Origin: Moraxella boevrei DSM 14165
GTDB taxonomy: Bacteria > Pseudomonadota > Gammaproteobacteria > Pseudomonadales > Moraxellaceae
Direction of reading: 5' to 3'
NCBI RefSeq assembly: GCF_000379845.1
Contig: NZ_KB903772.1
Location: 24,955 to 88,954, forward strand
Length of the DNA stretch: 64,000 bases
The notes under the pieces were generated by a model. The model saw only the letters and a list, made by a program, of their open reading frames with translations. It did not search any database and was not told the origin of the DNA. Position 1 is the first letter of the stretch. Every line of letters begins with the position of its first letter. The position numbers were made by a program, and so were the translations under genes. This document shows positions 55,306 to 63,066 of the stretch, piece by piece.

Positions 55306-56409
55306 TCCCCCATTTGCCGTCATCTTGACCACCAGTTTATGCCGATAGATAAGGCAAAATATCCGCCCTATCATTTTAATTGTCGGTCTGGTTTTGAGAT
55401 TGTATTTGACGGTTACCAAAGCCCAAAACATAGGGCGAGTGAGTTTGGCGTAACGGAGAATGTCAGTTATTATGAGTGGCTTAAAAAACAAGATAGCGAT
55501 TATCAAGACGGTATTTTAGGTAAAACTCGTGGGCGATTATTCCGTGAAAGTGGCATGAGTGCAGAAAAGTTTAAGCAATTACAGCTAGATAAAAACTTTA
55601 CCCCTTTAACGCTTGATGAGATGAGACAAATTGAGCCTTTCGGGTTTGAAAAGGTGTTTGGTGCTGTGTTAAAATTAGACAATACAAAAGATAGAGTATT
55701 GTCTATGACACGCACCGATTGGGGGGATTTACCCAATACCATTATTGATAGAAAACTTGGCGATGCGACCAGTCATTTGCTTTATGAACAAGCCAAAGCT
55801 GGCGATGTGATTAGTGCTTATGCACTAGCACAAGATTTGGTCAGTGATGAGGCAATTAAAAAATTAAAAGACCTAATTGGCAACAAAGTAGTTGTTTTTG
55901 CCCCTGTTCACGCCGAAGAAAGTACAGGACGAAATATGATACCTGTGGCTGTAGCAACGGTTTTGGCAAAGAAGATTGGTGGACAAGTAGATTTAAATGT
56001 TGTGCAAGCGGTCAAAGTTTCTCGCACAGGGGGCGATGGTTGGCACAGATTGGCAAATCCACCATTTTTTGACGGTAGCATACCAAAGGGTAATTATGTT
56101 ACAATGGTTGATGATACCCAAACACAAGGCGGTACGCTTGCTTCATTTAAGGGTCATATTGAACAAAGCGAGGCAACCGTTATTGGGGCGTATGCCTTGA
56201 CTGGTAAGCAATATTCAGCACAACTACGACTTGACAGCGATACTTTAACCACTTTGAGAGAAAAATATGCAACACTTGAACCATTCTGGCAACAAACATT
56301 CGGCTATGACTTCTCAAAACTTACCGAGTGGGAAGCCAAATTCATCATCAATTCAGGTAAAAGCATTAACGAAGTCCGAGATAGAATCCTTGCGTCAAAG
56401 CAAAATTAA
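55192..56409 (+). CDS. Split-intein C half fused to MuF C-extein and phosphoribosyltransferase-like domain
   Basis: A 405-residue ORF. Start is TTG 55192 (AAGGGG upstream) or GTG 55201; no usable ATG. Residues 1-38 are IntC. From Ser39 the sequence SPICRHLDHQFMPIDKAKYP followed by HFNCRS is the MuF-domain Cys-containing core. Residues about 220-345 look like a phosphoribosyltransferase: APVHAEESTGRNMIP and the PRPP loop VDDTQTQGGT (306-315). The tail (about 350-400) is helical. MuF proteins with C-terminal enzymatic or toxin domains are known; here the domain would be delivered only after trans-splicing. Followed by two terminators. Confidence 0.88.
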   Translation: MVEVVNVEFIELDESVAVYDIEIPIDKSFQCGGVVLHNSPICRHLDHQFMPIDKAKYPPYHFNCRSGFEIVFDGYQSPKHRASEFGVTENVSYYEWLKKQDSDYQDGILGKTRGRLFRESGMSAEKFKQLQLDKNFTPLTLDEMRQIEPFGFEKVFGAVLKLDNTKDRVLSMTRTDWGDLPNTIIDRKLGDATSHLLYEQAKAGDVISAYALAQDLVSDEAIKKLKDLIGNKVVVFAPVHAEESTGRNMIPVAVATVLAKKIGGQVDLNVVQAVKVSRTGGDGWHRLANPPFFDGSIPKGNYVTMVDDTQTQGGTLASFKGHIEQSEATVIGAYALTGKQYSAQLRLDSDTLTTLREKYATLEPFWQQTFGYDFSKLTEWEAKFIINSGKSINEVRDRILASKQN

Positions 56410-56463
56410 CGCCTACAAGCAAATGATTGCAATGTAGTTCACGCTTTAATCTTTAATCCCAAG

Positions 56464-56510
56464 CCCCTTTGCAAGGGGTTTTTTTACGCCCCCATGTTGG
56501 GGCTTTTTTC
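56464..56510 (+). terminator. Two tandem terminator hairpins after the MuF gene
   Basis: CCCCTTTGCAAGGGG followed by seven T, then GCCCCCATGTTGGGGC followed by six T. They separate the fractured MuF locus from the scaffold-capsid genes. Confidence 0.85.
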
Positions 56511-56541
56511 ATGCCTAGTAGGCAAAACGGAGAGCATAGTA

Positions 56542-57164
56542 ATGACGACCGAACAAAACAACGAAAACACCAACACTGACAACAACGAGCTTGAAACACT
56601 AAAAGCCGAAATAGACCGTTTGCGAAAGCACAACGAAACGCTACTTGGCGAAAAAAAGCCGAAACCGAAAAACGCAAAGCCGAACAAGCCGAAAAAGACA
56701 AGCAAGCCGAAGAAATCGCTCGTAAAAAAGGCGATTTTGAAACGCTAGAAAAACAGTATTTACAAAAGATTGCTGATCTAGAGCAAAAAATTAGCGATAT
56801 AGAAAAACAACGTGATACCGACTTAGTAAAGTCTGAAGCGTTAAAACTAGCCAGCCGTTTATCGGACAATGAACACAACCAAGCGATTTTACAAATGTTG
56901 CTTGAAAAGCGTTTAACCGCCGATAACGGACAAATCAAGGTCACAGATGATAGCGGTGCTATGACGATTAATAGCCTTGATGATTTATACAAAGAATTTA
57001 GTACAAGCGGTAAGTTTGATAGTTTGATTGTTGGTACTCGTGCTAGTGGCACAGGGGCAACAGGTCAAAACAGCAAATCTGCCAATGACTACACAGAAGC
57101 CGAGCGGGTCGCTTTGGCAACTTCCAATCCAACTTTATTTAATCAATTATTTATGGAGCAATAA
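56542..57164 (+). pseudogene. Phage scaffold-like protein with -1 frame change at A AAA AAG
   Basis: The zero frame from ATG 56542 encodes MTTEQNNENTNTDNNELETL then a coiled coil and stops after 68 residues. The -1 frame continues exactly as a scaffold protein: KAETEKRKAEQAEKDKQAEE, then FETLEKQYLQKIADLEQKIS, and ends LATSNPTLFNQLFMEQ. The switch falls on A AAA AAG (56652-56658), the dnaX-type slippery heptamer, so it may be programmed; a lost A is the other explanation. The combined product is about 206 residues, overlapping the capsid gene start by one base. Confidence 0.75.
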
Positions 57165-58180
57165 TGCCAAAACTTAGCGAAGTTTTTAACAAAAATGTGG
57201 TGTTGTCTTATCAAGTGAAAGACAACCTACAAAAATCCAAGTTTTATGAATCAGGGGCGTTCGTGTCAGACCCACGATTACGCCCCTTATTAAATAGTGG
57301 CTCAAAAACCTTTGAAGTGCCATTTATCCACCCCGTTGACGGCAACCTTGAAGCCAACTATGGCAACACCATAATGACGGACATTGCCATGCCACGCACC
57401 ATTAGTGCAAGCAAATCCAAAGGGCGGATTGCCTTTTTAAACGAAGGCTTTATTGAAAGTCGCTTAGAAACTTATTTAACAAATAAAAGCCCACTACAAG
57501 AAATCGCCAAAATGCTAGATAACTTTTGGCTTACCCAAATGGAAAACCGAGCCATTGCCACTTTGTTTGGTTTGATGAATTATGACCATACCAACGGTAA
57601 AAAATTGACCCACGATATCAGTAAATCCACCGCTGATGAGACCTCAGGTTTTGATGTCAATGCCTTTATTGATGCCGAAGGGTCAATGAATGACATTCAT
57701 CAAGGGCGTGGGGTGATGATTGTTCACCCCATGATTGCCACCAAAATGCGTAAACAGCGACTTGTGGAGCGTGTAACCACCGCCGATGATTTAAAACCGA
57801 TTGAAGTTTACAACGGTCGCACAGTCATTCAATCTAGCAAAGGCACGATGATTGGCACAGGCAAAAATACCAAGTATGTGTCGTATCTGTTAGGTGCTGG
57901 TGCGTTTGCCACTGACATGGTAACCGCTTATGATGACTTAGAGCTAGAACGCACGGCAAATACAGGCAACGGTGCAGGTCATACCACGCTTTGGACACGC
58001 CGTAATGCCTTAATCCACCCACAAGGGTTTAGCTTTATCGCCGAAGATAGCACCTTGACAGGTGGGACAAAAAATGAAGCATTATCCGCCAGTTGGACGG
58101 ATTTACAAAATGGGGCAAATTGGCGTATGGACAACACCGCTGATGAAACCGCCATTCGCTTTTTAATCACCAATCTATAA
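57164..58180 (+). CDS. Phage major capsid (coat) protein
   Basis: A 338-residue coat protein in the expected place after scaffold. Traces of the family: N-terminal helix (MPKLSEVFNKNVVLSYQVKD), FEVPFIHPVDGNLEANYGNT, GQ-type VMIVHPMIATKMRKQ in the P-domain region, and C-terminal NALIHPQGFSFIAED. Intact. AUG overlaps the scaffold stop (ATAATG). Confidence 0.85.
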   Translation: MPKLSEVFNKNVVLSYQVKDNLQKSKFYESGAFVSDPRLRPLLNSGSKTFEVPFIHPVDGNLEANYGNTIMTDIAMPRTISASKSKGRIAFLNEGFIESRLETYLTNKSPLQEIAKMLDNFWLTQMENRAIATLFGLMNYDHTNGKKLTHDISKSTADETSGFDVNAFIDAEGSMNDIHQGRGVMIVHPMIATKMRKQRLVERVTTADDLKPIEVYNGRTVIQSSKGTMIGTGKNTKYVSYLLGAGAFATDMVTAYDDLELERTANTGNGAGHTTLWTRRNALIHPQGFSFIAEDSTLTGGTKNEALSASWTDLQNGANWRMDNTADETAIRFLITNL

Positions 58181-58190
58181 GGAGTAAATC

Positions 58191-58394
58191 ATGGGATTAC
58201 CCAAAGATAAAGTTAAACCTGCTTTTAACTACACTTATCCGTCTGAAAAAGATTATTTTGATGACAGTAAAAGTGCAGTAGGTGCAATGAAAGCCACCGA
58301 TGAAGCCAAATCAGGGGCGGATTATGGCATCACAGACCCGCAAAAGACAGAAGCCTTGACAGGCAAAACTTCTGAGACAGGGAATGGGGCTTAA
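58191..58394 (+). CDS. Small phage structural protein, unknown
   Basis: A 67-residue acidic, Lys/Ala/Thr-rich protein directly after the capsid gene (GGAGTAAATC upstream). It may be a head completion or decoration protein by position; no family recognised. Confidence 0.55.
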   Translation: MGLPKDKVKPAFNYTYPSEKDYFDDSKSAVGAMKATDEAKSGADYGITDPQKTEALTGKTSETGNGA

Positions 58395-58417
58395 TCATAA
58401 TAGCTTAATCGTAGTGG

Positions 58418-58672
58418 CTAATCATAATGATAACGACATGAAATGATAATCAGCGTGTCGTTATCATAAGCGTACACTAGGCGGTTGGTATCATCAATTC
58501 GCCTAGACCAATAGCCTGCCAAATCATGTTTTAACGGTTCAGGCTTGCCAATGCCGTCAAAAGGGGAACGCAAGCAGTCTTTGATTAGGGCATTAATGCG
58601 TTTTAGGGTTTTTTTATCTTGATTTTGCCAGTATAAATAATCATCCCAAGCATTATCTGTCCAACTAATCAT
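58418..58672 (-). CDS. yoeB: Toxin YoeB
   Basis: An 84-residue RelE-superfamily ribosome-dependent mRNA endonuclease. Typical residues: DYLYWQNQDKKTLKRINALI, PEPLKHDLAGYWSRRIDDTN, and the C-terminal ISCRYHYD with the catalytic His-Tyr. Start ATG 58672 overlaps the antitoxin end by 8 bases. Encoded antisense within the phage head operon. Confidence 0.93.
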   Translation of the reverse strand: MISWTDNAWDDYLYWQNQDKKTLKRINALIKDCLRSPFDGIGKPEPLKHDLAGYWSRRIDDTNRLVYAYDNDTLIIISCRYHYD

Positions 58673-58916
58673 CAATTAAATCCCTTTGTATGGTTTTTTG
58701 TTGTTGATATTGGGCAATGCCTTGGCGTAATCGTTTGGCATTGGCGTGACTTGCCAATAAATAATCGGTTTCGTTTAATGCGTTGTAGGTGTCAAGGCTA
58801 ATGACAACAGCACATGATTTACCCCGTTTGATAAGTACAGGGGCGTGATTTTGTTCTACATAATCTAACGCACTTGCCAAGTTTTGGCGAAATTCACTAA
58901 ATCCTAAGACTTGCAT
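58665..58916 (-). CDS. yefM: Antitoxin YefM (Phd/YefM family)
   Basis: An 83-residue DNA-binding antitoxin that neutralises YoeB and autoregulates the pair. The Phd/YefM fold is clear from SEFRQNLASALDYVEQNHAP and VVISLDTYNALNETDYLL. AAAGGAG precedes ATG 58916, and a GTAC palindrome lies just upstream. Confidence 0.93.
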   Translation of the reverse strand: MQVLGFSEFRQNLASALDYVEQNHAPVLIKRGKSCAVVISLDTYNALNETDYLLASHANAKRLRQGIAQYQQQKTIQRDLIDD

Positions 58917-58940
58917 AACAAGCTCCTTTTTATAATTTAA

Positions 58941-58956
58941 GTACTTAATATTGTAC
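58941..58956. promoter_or_regulatory. YefM operator-like palindrome
   Basis: GTACTTAATATTGTAC is a perfect GTAC...GTAC inverted repeat 25 bases upstream of yefM. YefM operators are known to contain TGTACA-type half-sites. Confidence 0.6.
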
Positions 58957-58988
58957 GATTTTAATTAGGATAATGCAAGGTGATTTTT

Positions 58989-59362
58989 ATGCTTTATTTA
59001 ACAGATATAAAAAGCGTTTTTACCGACCAAAATGACAGCGAACAACAGCGGATTTACTCATCGTAAATGCTTATTTGACGGCGAGAATAAAACGCACCTT
59101 CGATGATGTGCCAGAGGCGATAAAACAAGCAGGCATTGAATTGGCACAAGGCTTTATCAAAGGCGAAATCTTGCAAGGTCGCACCGAAAGCGTGGTTACG
59201 AGCAAATCGGTCAAAGCAGGCGATGTGTCAAGCAGTAAAACTTTTTCCAGCCATGAAAAAGACAAAGCCATGGGACAACATGAAATGATTGCGTTGCTAC
59301 TCATTGAGCCATTTATTGCCAAATTTTTAGGATTGGCAAATTTGCCAGTGATTAGGGGCTAA
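58989..59362 (+). pseudogene. Phage head-tail connector-like protein, frame broken
   Basis: ATG 58989 starts MLYLTDIKSVFTDQNDSEQQ, then the zero frame ends at TAA 59064. The -1 frame continues convincingly as ADLLIVNAYLTARIKRTFDD with RTESVVTSKSVKAGDVSSSK to 59362. The switch must fall around 59043-59050 (AACAACAGCGG), with no slippery heptamer, so a lost base is likely. Confidence 0.7.
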
Positions 59363-59363
59363 A

Positions 59364-59717
59364 ATGGGGCTAAATCAAGAAATCAGTCATGATATTGCCA
59401 ATGCTTTTGATACTGACCTTGCAGATGTTGTTACAGCTTTTACCGCCATTCGCAGGATTAAAACTGATGATGATTGGCTAGAAAATGGCAATAACCACAG
59501 CGAAACCACCTATCAAGGGCGTGGCGTGTTTGGCAATTTTCATCAAAGTGAGATTGACGGACAAAGTATTTTGATAACTGATATTAAGCTAATTTGTTTG
59601 CAAAAAGAAATAAACGATACGCCAGCCATAGATGATATTGTCAATGGTTATCAGGTGGTGGCGGTGCAAAAAGACCCTGCCAATGTTAGCTTTACGGTGC
59701 AATTAAGAAAGGTTTAA
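59364..59717 (+). CDS. Phage head/tail junction protein, unknown
   Basis: A 117-residue protein one base after the connector stop. Sequence (IRRIKTDDDWLENGNNHSET, DIVNGYQVVAVQKDPANVSF) resembles phage head-closure or neck proteins in size and position; no definite family. Confidence 0.6.
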   Translation: MGLNQEISHDIANAFDTDLADVVTAFTAIRRIKTDDDWLENGNNHSETTYQGRGVFGNFHQSEIDGQSILITDIKLICLQKEINDTPAIDDIVNGYQVVAVQKDPANVSFTVQLRKV

Positions 59718-59718
59718 T

Positions 59719-60063
59719 ATGCAATGGATAACACCGCCTGATTTATTTGCCAATGTGGTAGAAGAAGATTTTGAGCGTAAATATCGTGGCTTGATTATTA
59801 CCATTTACAATAATTTGGTGGCATTAAGCCCTGTATCAACAGGGCGTTATAAAAACAATCATCATATCAGTTTTAACGCTCCAAGTTACGCCGTTGATGT
59901 TGGTAATGTTGGCATACAGCTACCACCGCAAGGCACTTTCCCAACGGTATATATACAAAATAATTTGCCCTATGGGTTAAGGCTTGAACAGGGGCATTCA
60001 AATCAAGCCCCAACAGGGGTGTATCAAAATGCGTTTAATCATGCGATTAGGAGTTTTTCATGA
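59719..60063 (+). CDS. HK97 gp10-like phage neck/tail protein
   Basis: A 114-residue protein with LSPVSTGRYKNNHHISFNAP, YIQNNLPYGLRLEQGHSNQ and the PxGVYQNAFNHA end, a pattern of gp10-like (minor tail/head-tail joining) proteins. Starts one base after the previous stop and overlaps the next gene by 4 bases. Confidence 0.75.
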   Translation: MQWITPPDLFANVVEEDFERKYRGLIITIYNNLVALSPVSTGRYKNNHHISFNAPSYAVDVGNVGIQLPPQGTFPTVYIQNNLPYGLRLEQGHSNQAPTGVYQNAFNHAIRSFS

Positions 60064-60446
60064 ATAGTTTAACCATTGAAAAAATCATCATGTCGCATTT
60101 ATTGACCTTGCCAAACTTTGACAAAAGCAAAGTGGCTAGGGTCAATCACAATTTTACACCGCCTGTAACTGGCGTTTGGTATCGTGTCAATATCACAGGT
60201 GGCGTCAATACGGTAGCGTGTATCAACGATACGCCATGTACTCGTGAAATTGGCACGCTGATTATCCAATATTTGGCCGTGAAAATACAGGCACGGCAAA
60301 GATTAAACAAGCGTGTGATGAATTGGAGCCATTTTGCCTATTTTTCACAAGAGAATTTAGAATTATTAACGCCTAGCATTATATTTGTGGGCGTGGATAA
60401 TGGGTTTTGTCAATACAATGTGAGTGTACCTTATTGGTATAATTAA
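60060..60446 (+). CDS. Phage tail terminator-like protein
   Basis: A 128-residue protein between gp10-like and tail tube genes. GVWYRVNITGGVN and CQYNVSVPYWYN at the end suit a tail terminator (DUF4128-like). ATG overlaps the previous stop (ATGA). Family assignment tentative. Confidence 0.6.
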   Translation: MNSLTIEKIIMSHLLTLPNFDKSKVARVNHNFTPPVTGVWYRVNITGGVNTVACINDTPCTREIGTLIIQYLAVKIQARQRLNKRVMNWSHFAYFSQENLELLTPSIIFVGVDNGFCQYNVSVPYWYN

Positions 60447-60472
60447 CCATTTTTTTATTTAAAGGAGAGCTT

Positions 60473-61380
60473 ATGTCTCGTGGTAACAAAGTCGTACTAT
60501 CGTACGCACCGCAAACCGATGTGGCAATTAAACCATTAACAGGTTGGAAAACCTTGCCAAGAAAATCGGATAGTCTCAACCATACGGTAGAATTGACCGA
60601 CAGCGAAACGATAAACGATAGCCGTATCAAAACCGCAGGTATGCCAACCTCCGCCAACGCAGAAGGCGATGTGGAAGTAGAATTTATCAAATCGGTTTAT
60701 GATGATTTACTAGAAGCGGTGGCGTTTAATGCGTGGAAAACCAATGTTTTAACCTTTGACGGTAATGTTCAAAAATTGTTCGCCATTGAGAAAAAATACG
60801 GCGATATTGGACAATACCATTATTTTAAAGGCATGGCGGTCAATAAATTTAGCTTATCCATTCCTGAAAGTGGTTTTATCGGTATGGCTTTGGCTTTATG
60901 GGGGCAGGCTATGAAACGGCAACCACCGCTTTTGCCACATCGCCAACTGTATCAAAAACCGAGCCAAAAGCAAGCACCATTAGCGTTGAAAGTGTTACCA
61001 TTGACGGCGAAAATTTAAAAGGCATTGCGTGCGTTACCGAGTTTAATTTTGAGCTTGACAATGGTATGGAACGCCAAAACTGTATCGGCTCAGGGCTGTA
61101 TGGGGCAAAAAATTTAGAGATGATGGCGAATATGACAGGCAGTTTAACGCTGGCGTATAGCCAAAAAGCCCAAAGTATCGTCAATAAACAATTAACAGGG
61201 GCAACCATTGCCATTACTGCGGTGATTGCCTTTACGGACGGCTCAAAATATACCCTAAATATCCCAAAAGTCCAAATCAGTGGCGATATTCCGAGCGGTG
61301 GGGCAAATGAAATTTTAAAAGCCCAGTTAAATTATACGGTGGTGGAGATTGCACCGACTTTAACACGCACAATCGTGTAA
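60473..61380 (+). pseudogene. Phage tail tube protein, frame broken at G5
   Basis: ATG 60473 with AAGGAGAG upstream. Zero frame reads MSRGNKVVLSYAPQTDVAIK up to SGFIGMALALW, then should go on as GAGYETATTAFATSPTVSKT in the -1 frame, through FNFELDNGMERQNCIGSGLY to 61380. The switch lies at the GGGGG run 60900-60904, one G short of keeping frame. About 302 residues if repaired. Either a frameshift mutation or a sequencing undercall. Confidence 0.8.
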
Positions 61381-61394
61381 AAGGCGAAAACATA

Positions 61395-61430
61395 AAAAAC
61401 CCAACTATTTGCAGTAGTTGGGTTTTTTAT
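61395..61430 (+). terminator. Terminator after tail tube gene
   Basis: AAAACCCAACTA / TAGTTGGGTTTT hairpin with a TTTGCAG loop followed by T. Confidence 0.88.
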
Positions 61431-61459
61431 TTTGTTCACAGACAAAGAGTTTAGCACTC

Positions 61460-61537
61460 ATGGGCGTATTGATGTTTTTTGTGGCAATCGCCTTTGTTTG
61501 GAAACTACCTGACATCATTTTAGCCATTAAATCTTAG
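61460..61537 (+). CDS. Tiny membrane ORF, 25 residues
   Basis: ATG 61460 encodes MGVLMFFVAIAFVWKLPDII followed by LAIKS, a single hydrophobic helix. Its TAG lies in the ribosome site of the next gene. No clear Shine-Dalgarno of its own. May be chance. Confidence 0.35.
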   Translation: MGVLMFFVAIAFVWKLPDIILAIKS

Positions 61538-61546
61538 GAGCAAATC

Positions 61547-62014
61547 ATAGCATTTATTTTAAAGAAAAACGATTTAACTAATTTACACAAACAAACCACC
61601 CAAGAATTTAGCTTTAATGATGAGTTAAAAATTACCTTTAAATCGCTTGCCAATCCCAAATTTCAAAGGGCGTATGGCATTATCCAGCAAAAAACTGGGA
61701 CTGATGTACCATTAAACGCAGATACGATTGCCAATATCAATGATGATGAATTGACGGCTGATGAAGCGTTATTATTTGCGGTGGGCGAGCATTTGGTCGC
61801 TGATTGGAATGTGAAAGATGAACATGGTGAAAAATTGCCGATTAATGGCGATAATTTTGTGTTATTGACCGCCAATGTTGATGACCCAATGGCATTTTTT
61901 TATTGGTGTATGGAATGTAGTGGACAGATTGCCAAAGAGGTTGCCGAGCAAAATGACATCACCAAAAAAAAGCCGTCCAAAGGTGGCAATGGCAAAACCA
62001 GTACAAGCATTTAA
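61547..62014 (+). CDS. Phage tail assembly chaperone, short form (ATA start)
   Basis: A 155-residue acidic protein in the place of lambda gpG. The frame is IAFILKKNDLTNLHKQTTQE onwards, through FKSLANPKFQRAYGIIQQKT to an acidic helical domain. AGGAG lies eight bases before codon ATA at 61547; no ATG, GTG or TTG is at the right place, so the start is ATA, or was ATG and has mutated. A slippery run near the 3' end leads to an extended form. Confidence 0.7.
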   Translation: MAFILKKNDLTNLHKQTTQEFSFNDELKITFKSLANPKFQRAYGIIQQKTGTDVPLNADTIANINDDELTADEALLFAVGEHLVADWNVKDEHGEKLPINGDNFVLLTANVDDPMAFFYWCMECSGQIAKEVAEQNDITKKKPSKGGNGKTSTSI

Positions 62015-62304
62015 CAGACTTTGAAAAACAAGTTTATGCTTATTTAGGTGAACCAATACCGCCATTGCCTGATTGTGATGATGTTGGGCTTGCCATTATC
62101 CATATATTTTATTTGGCGAGCCGAAGTCGTAGGTATATTGGCGGTATGGCAACAATACCTTTACCTTTAACGGTGCAGGATATTTCAGAAGTTTTGGCGG
62201 TATATCCTGTGCTCGCCAGCCGTGAGCTTGTTGATGAGACGGTGTTTGCCATTGATGATATTTGGCTTGATGGGTGGGGCAGGTTGCAGGATAATTTGTC
62301 ATAA
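61964..62304 (+). CDS. Tail assembly chaperone -1 frameshift extension
   Basis: After ACC the codons AAA AAA AAG (61964-61972) include A AAA AAG. A -1 slip gives KAVQRWQWQNQYKHLTDFEK and continues to 62304 (IHIFYLASRSRRYIGGMATI, ending LDGWGRLQDNLS) as a domain of about 110 residues with no start codon or ribosome site of its own. This is the arrangement of gpG-GT in long-tailed phages. Confidence 0.7.
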
Positions 62305-62352
62305 TGCCAATTTTAGGCTACAATGGTTAAAAGTCAAAATTAGGTAAAAGTT

Positions 62353-62646
62353 ATGTTAATTGAATTGTCCCAATTACCGCAAATCATTCAAGAACAAATT
62401 TTAACTGCCAAAGCGGATAATACCCTACAAATTGTGCAAAATGGGCAAGTGATTAAACAGTACACCGCCCAAGATGATGAACAGGCTTATTATGATTGGT
62501 TTTATGAACATTTTGACATTGAACGCATGAAAGAAGCCATTGGCGAAACAGAAGAAAACGGACAAGCCAAAGGGCAAGAAGTACCAAAATGGGCGTTAGC
62601 GGATTTGGCAAGTTTTGATAGATGGCTTGCAGGTGCAAAGTCGTGA
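62353..62646 (+). CDS. Putative antitoxin-like small protein
   Basis: A 97-residue protein starting MLIELSQLPQIIQEQILTAK with an AbrB/Phd-like beginning and an acidic, Gln/Glu-rich C-terminal half (GETEENGQAKGQEV). AGGTAAAAGTT precedes the ATG. Its TGA overlaps the GTG start of the next gene (GTGA), a common toxin-antitoxin layout. Inference only. Confidence 0.5.
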   Translation: MLIELSQLPQIIQEQILTAKADNTLQIVQNGQVIKQYTAQDDEQAYYDWFYEHFDIERMKEAIGETEENGQAKGQEVPKWALADLASFDRWLAGAKS

Positions 62647-63008
62647 AAGTGATTTTGTCTGATAAATTTCAAGAGCATTTACCTAAGTTTGATGATAAAA
62701 AACGGCAAGCCGTGATGGATTTTGTTGCTTATGTTAGTGTGAATGGTTTAAAAAATCTAGCAGGGCGTAATAAATCATCAATCCCTGTCAATCCGCATAC
62801 CAAAAAACAGCGAGAAAATGCCAAATATGCTCAAAAATATTGCCTTTGGCATTACCATATTGGTATACCTGAATATGTGGGCGAACATGGTGATATGACC
62901 AGTGAGTATGTACTGCATTATCAACGCTTTAATGATAGGATTGTGATTGTAGATTTAACTACTCACCCACCATTTGCATTACCAAGTTTAGATAATTTAA
63001 AAGTTTAA
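62643..63008 (+). CDS. Putative RelE-like toxin
   Basis: A 121-residue basic protein from GTG 62643. The N-terminal KVILSDKFQEHLPKFDDKKR and the C-terminal beta region CLWHYHIGIPEYVGEHGDMT then VLHYQRFNDRIVIVDLTTHP have the look of a RelE/ParE-fold mRNA interferase-like protein. Placed between tail chaperone and tape measure genes, coupled to the preceding antitoxin-like gene. Confidence 0.5.
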   Translation: MKVILSDKFQEHLPKFDDKKRQAVMDFVAYVSVNGLKNLAGRNKSSIPVNPHTKKQRENAKYAQKYCLWHYHIGIPEYVGEHGDMTSEYVLHYQRFNDRIVIVDLTTHPPFALPSLDNLKV

Positions 63009-63021
63009 AAAATGATAATTG

Positions 63022-63052
63022 AACCGCTCATTAAAAAATGGGCGGTTTTTTA
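63022..63052 (+). terminator. Terminator after toxin-like gene
   Basis: AACCGCTCAT / ATGGGCGGTT hairpin with an A-rich loop followed by TTTTTA, 15 bases after the stop at 63008. Confidence 0.8.
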
Positions 63053-63066
63053 TTGGAAAAAAGAAA

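Noticed and set aside
56494..56748. Lysine/proline-rich 84-codon frame as a separate basic protein
   Set aside because: It is the scaffold gene's zero frame read past the slippery site; the -1 frame carries the scaffold pattern. It may still be made as a short product.
58900..58990. CRISPR-like repeats
   Set aside because: I looked for regularly spaced repeats across the window and saw none; short duplications at 20983 and 25808 are only two tandem units.
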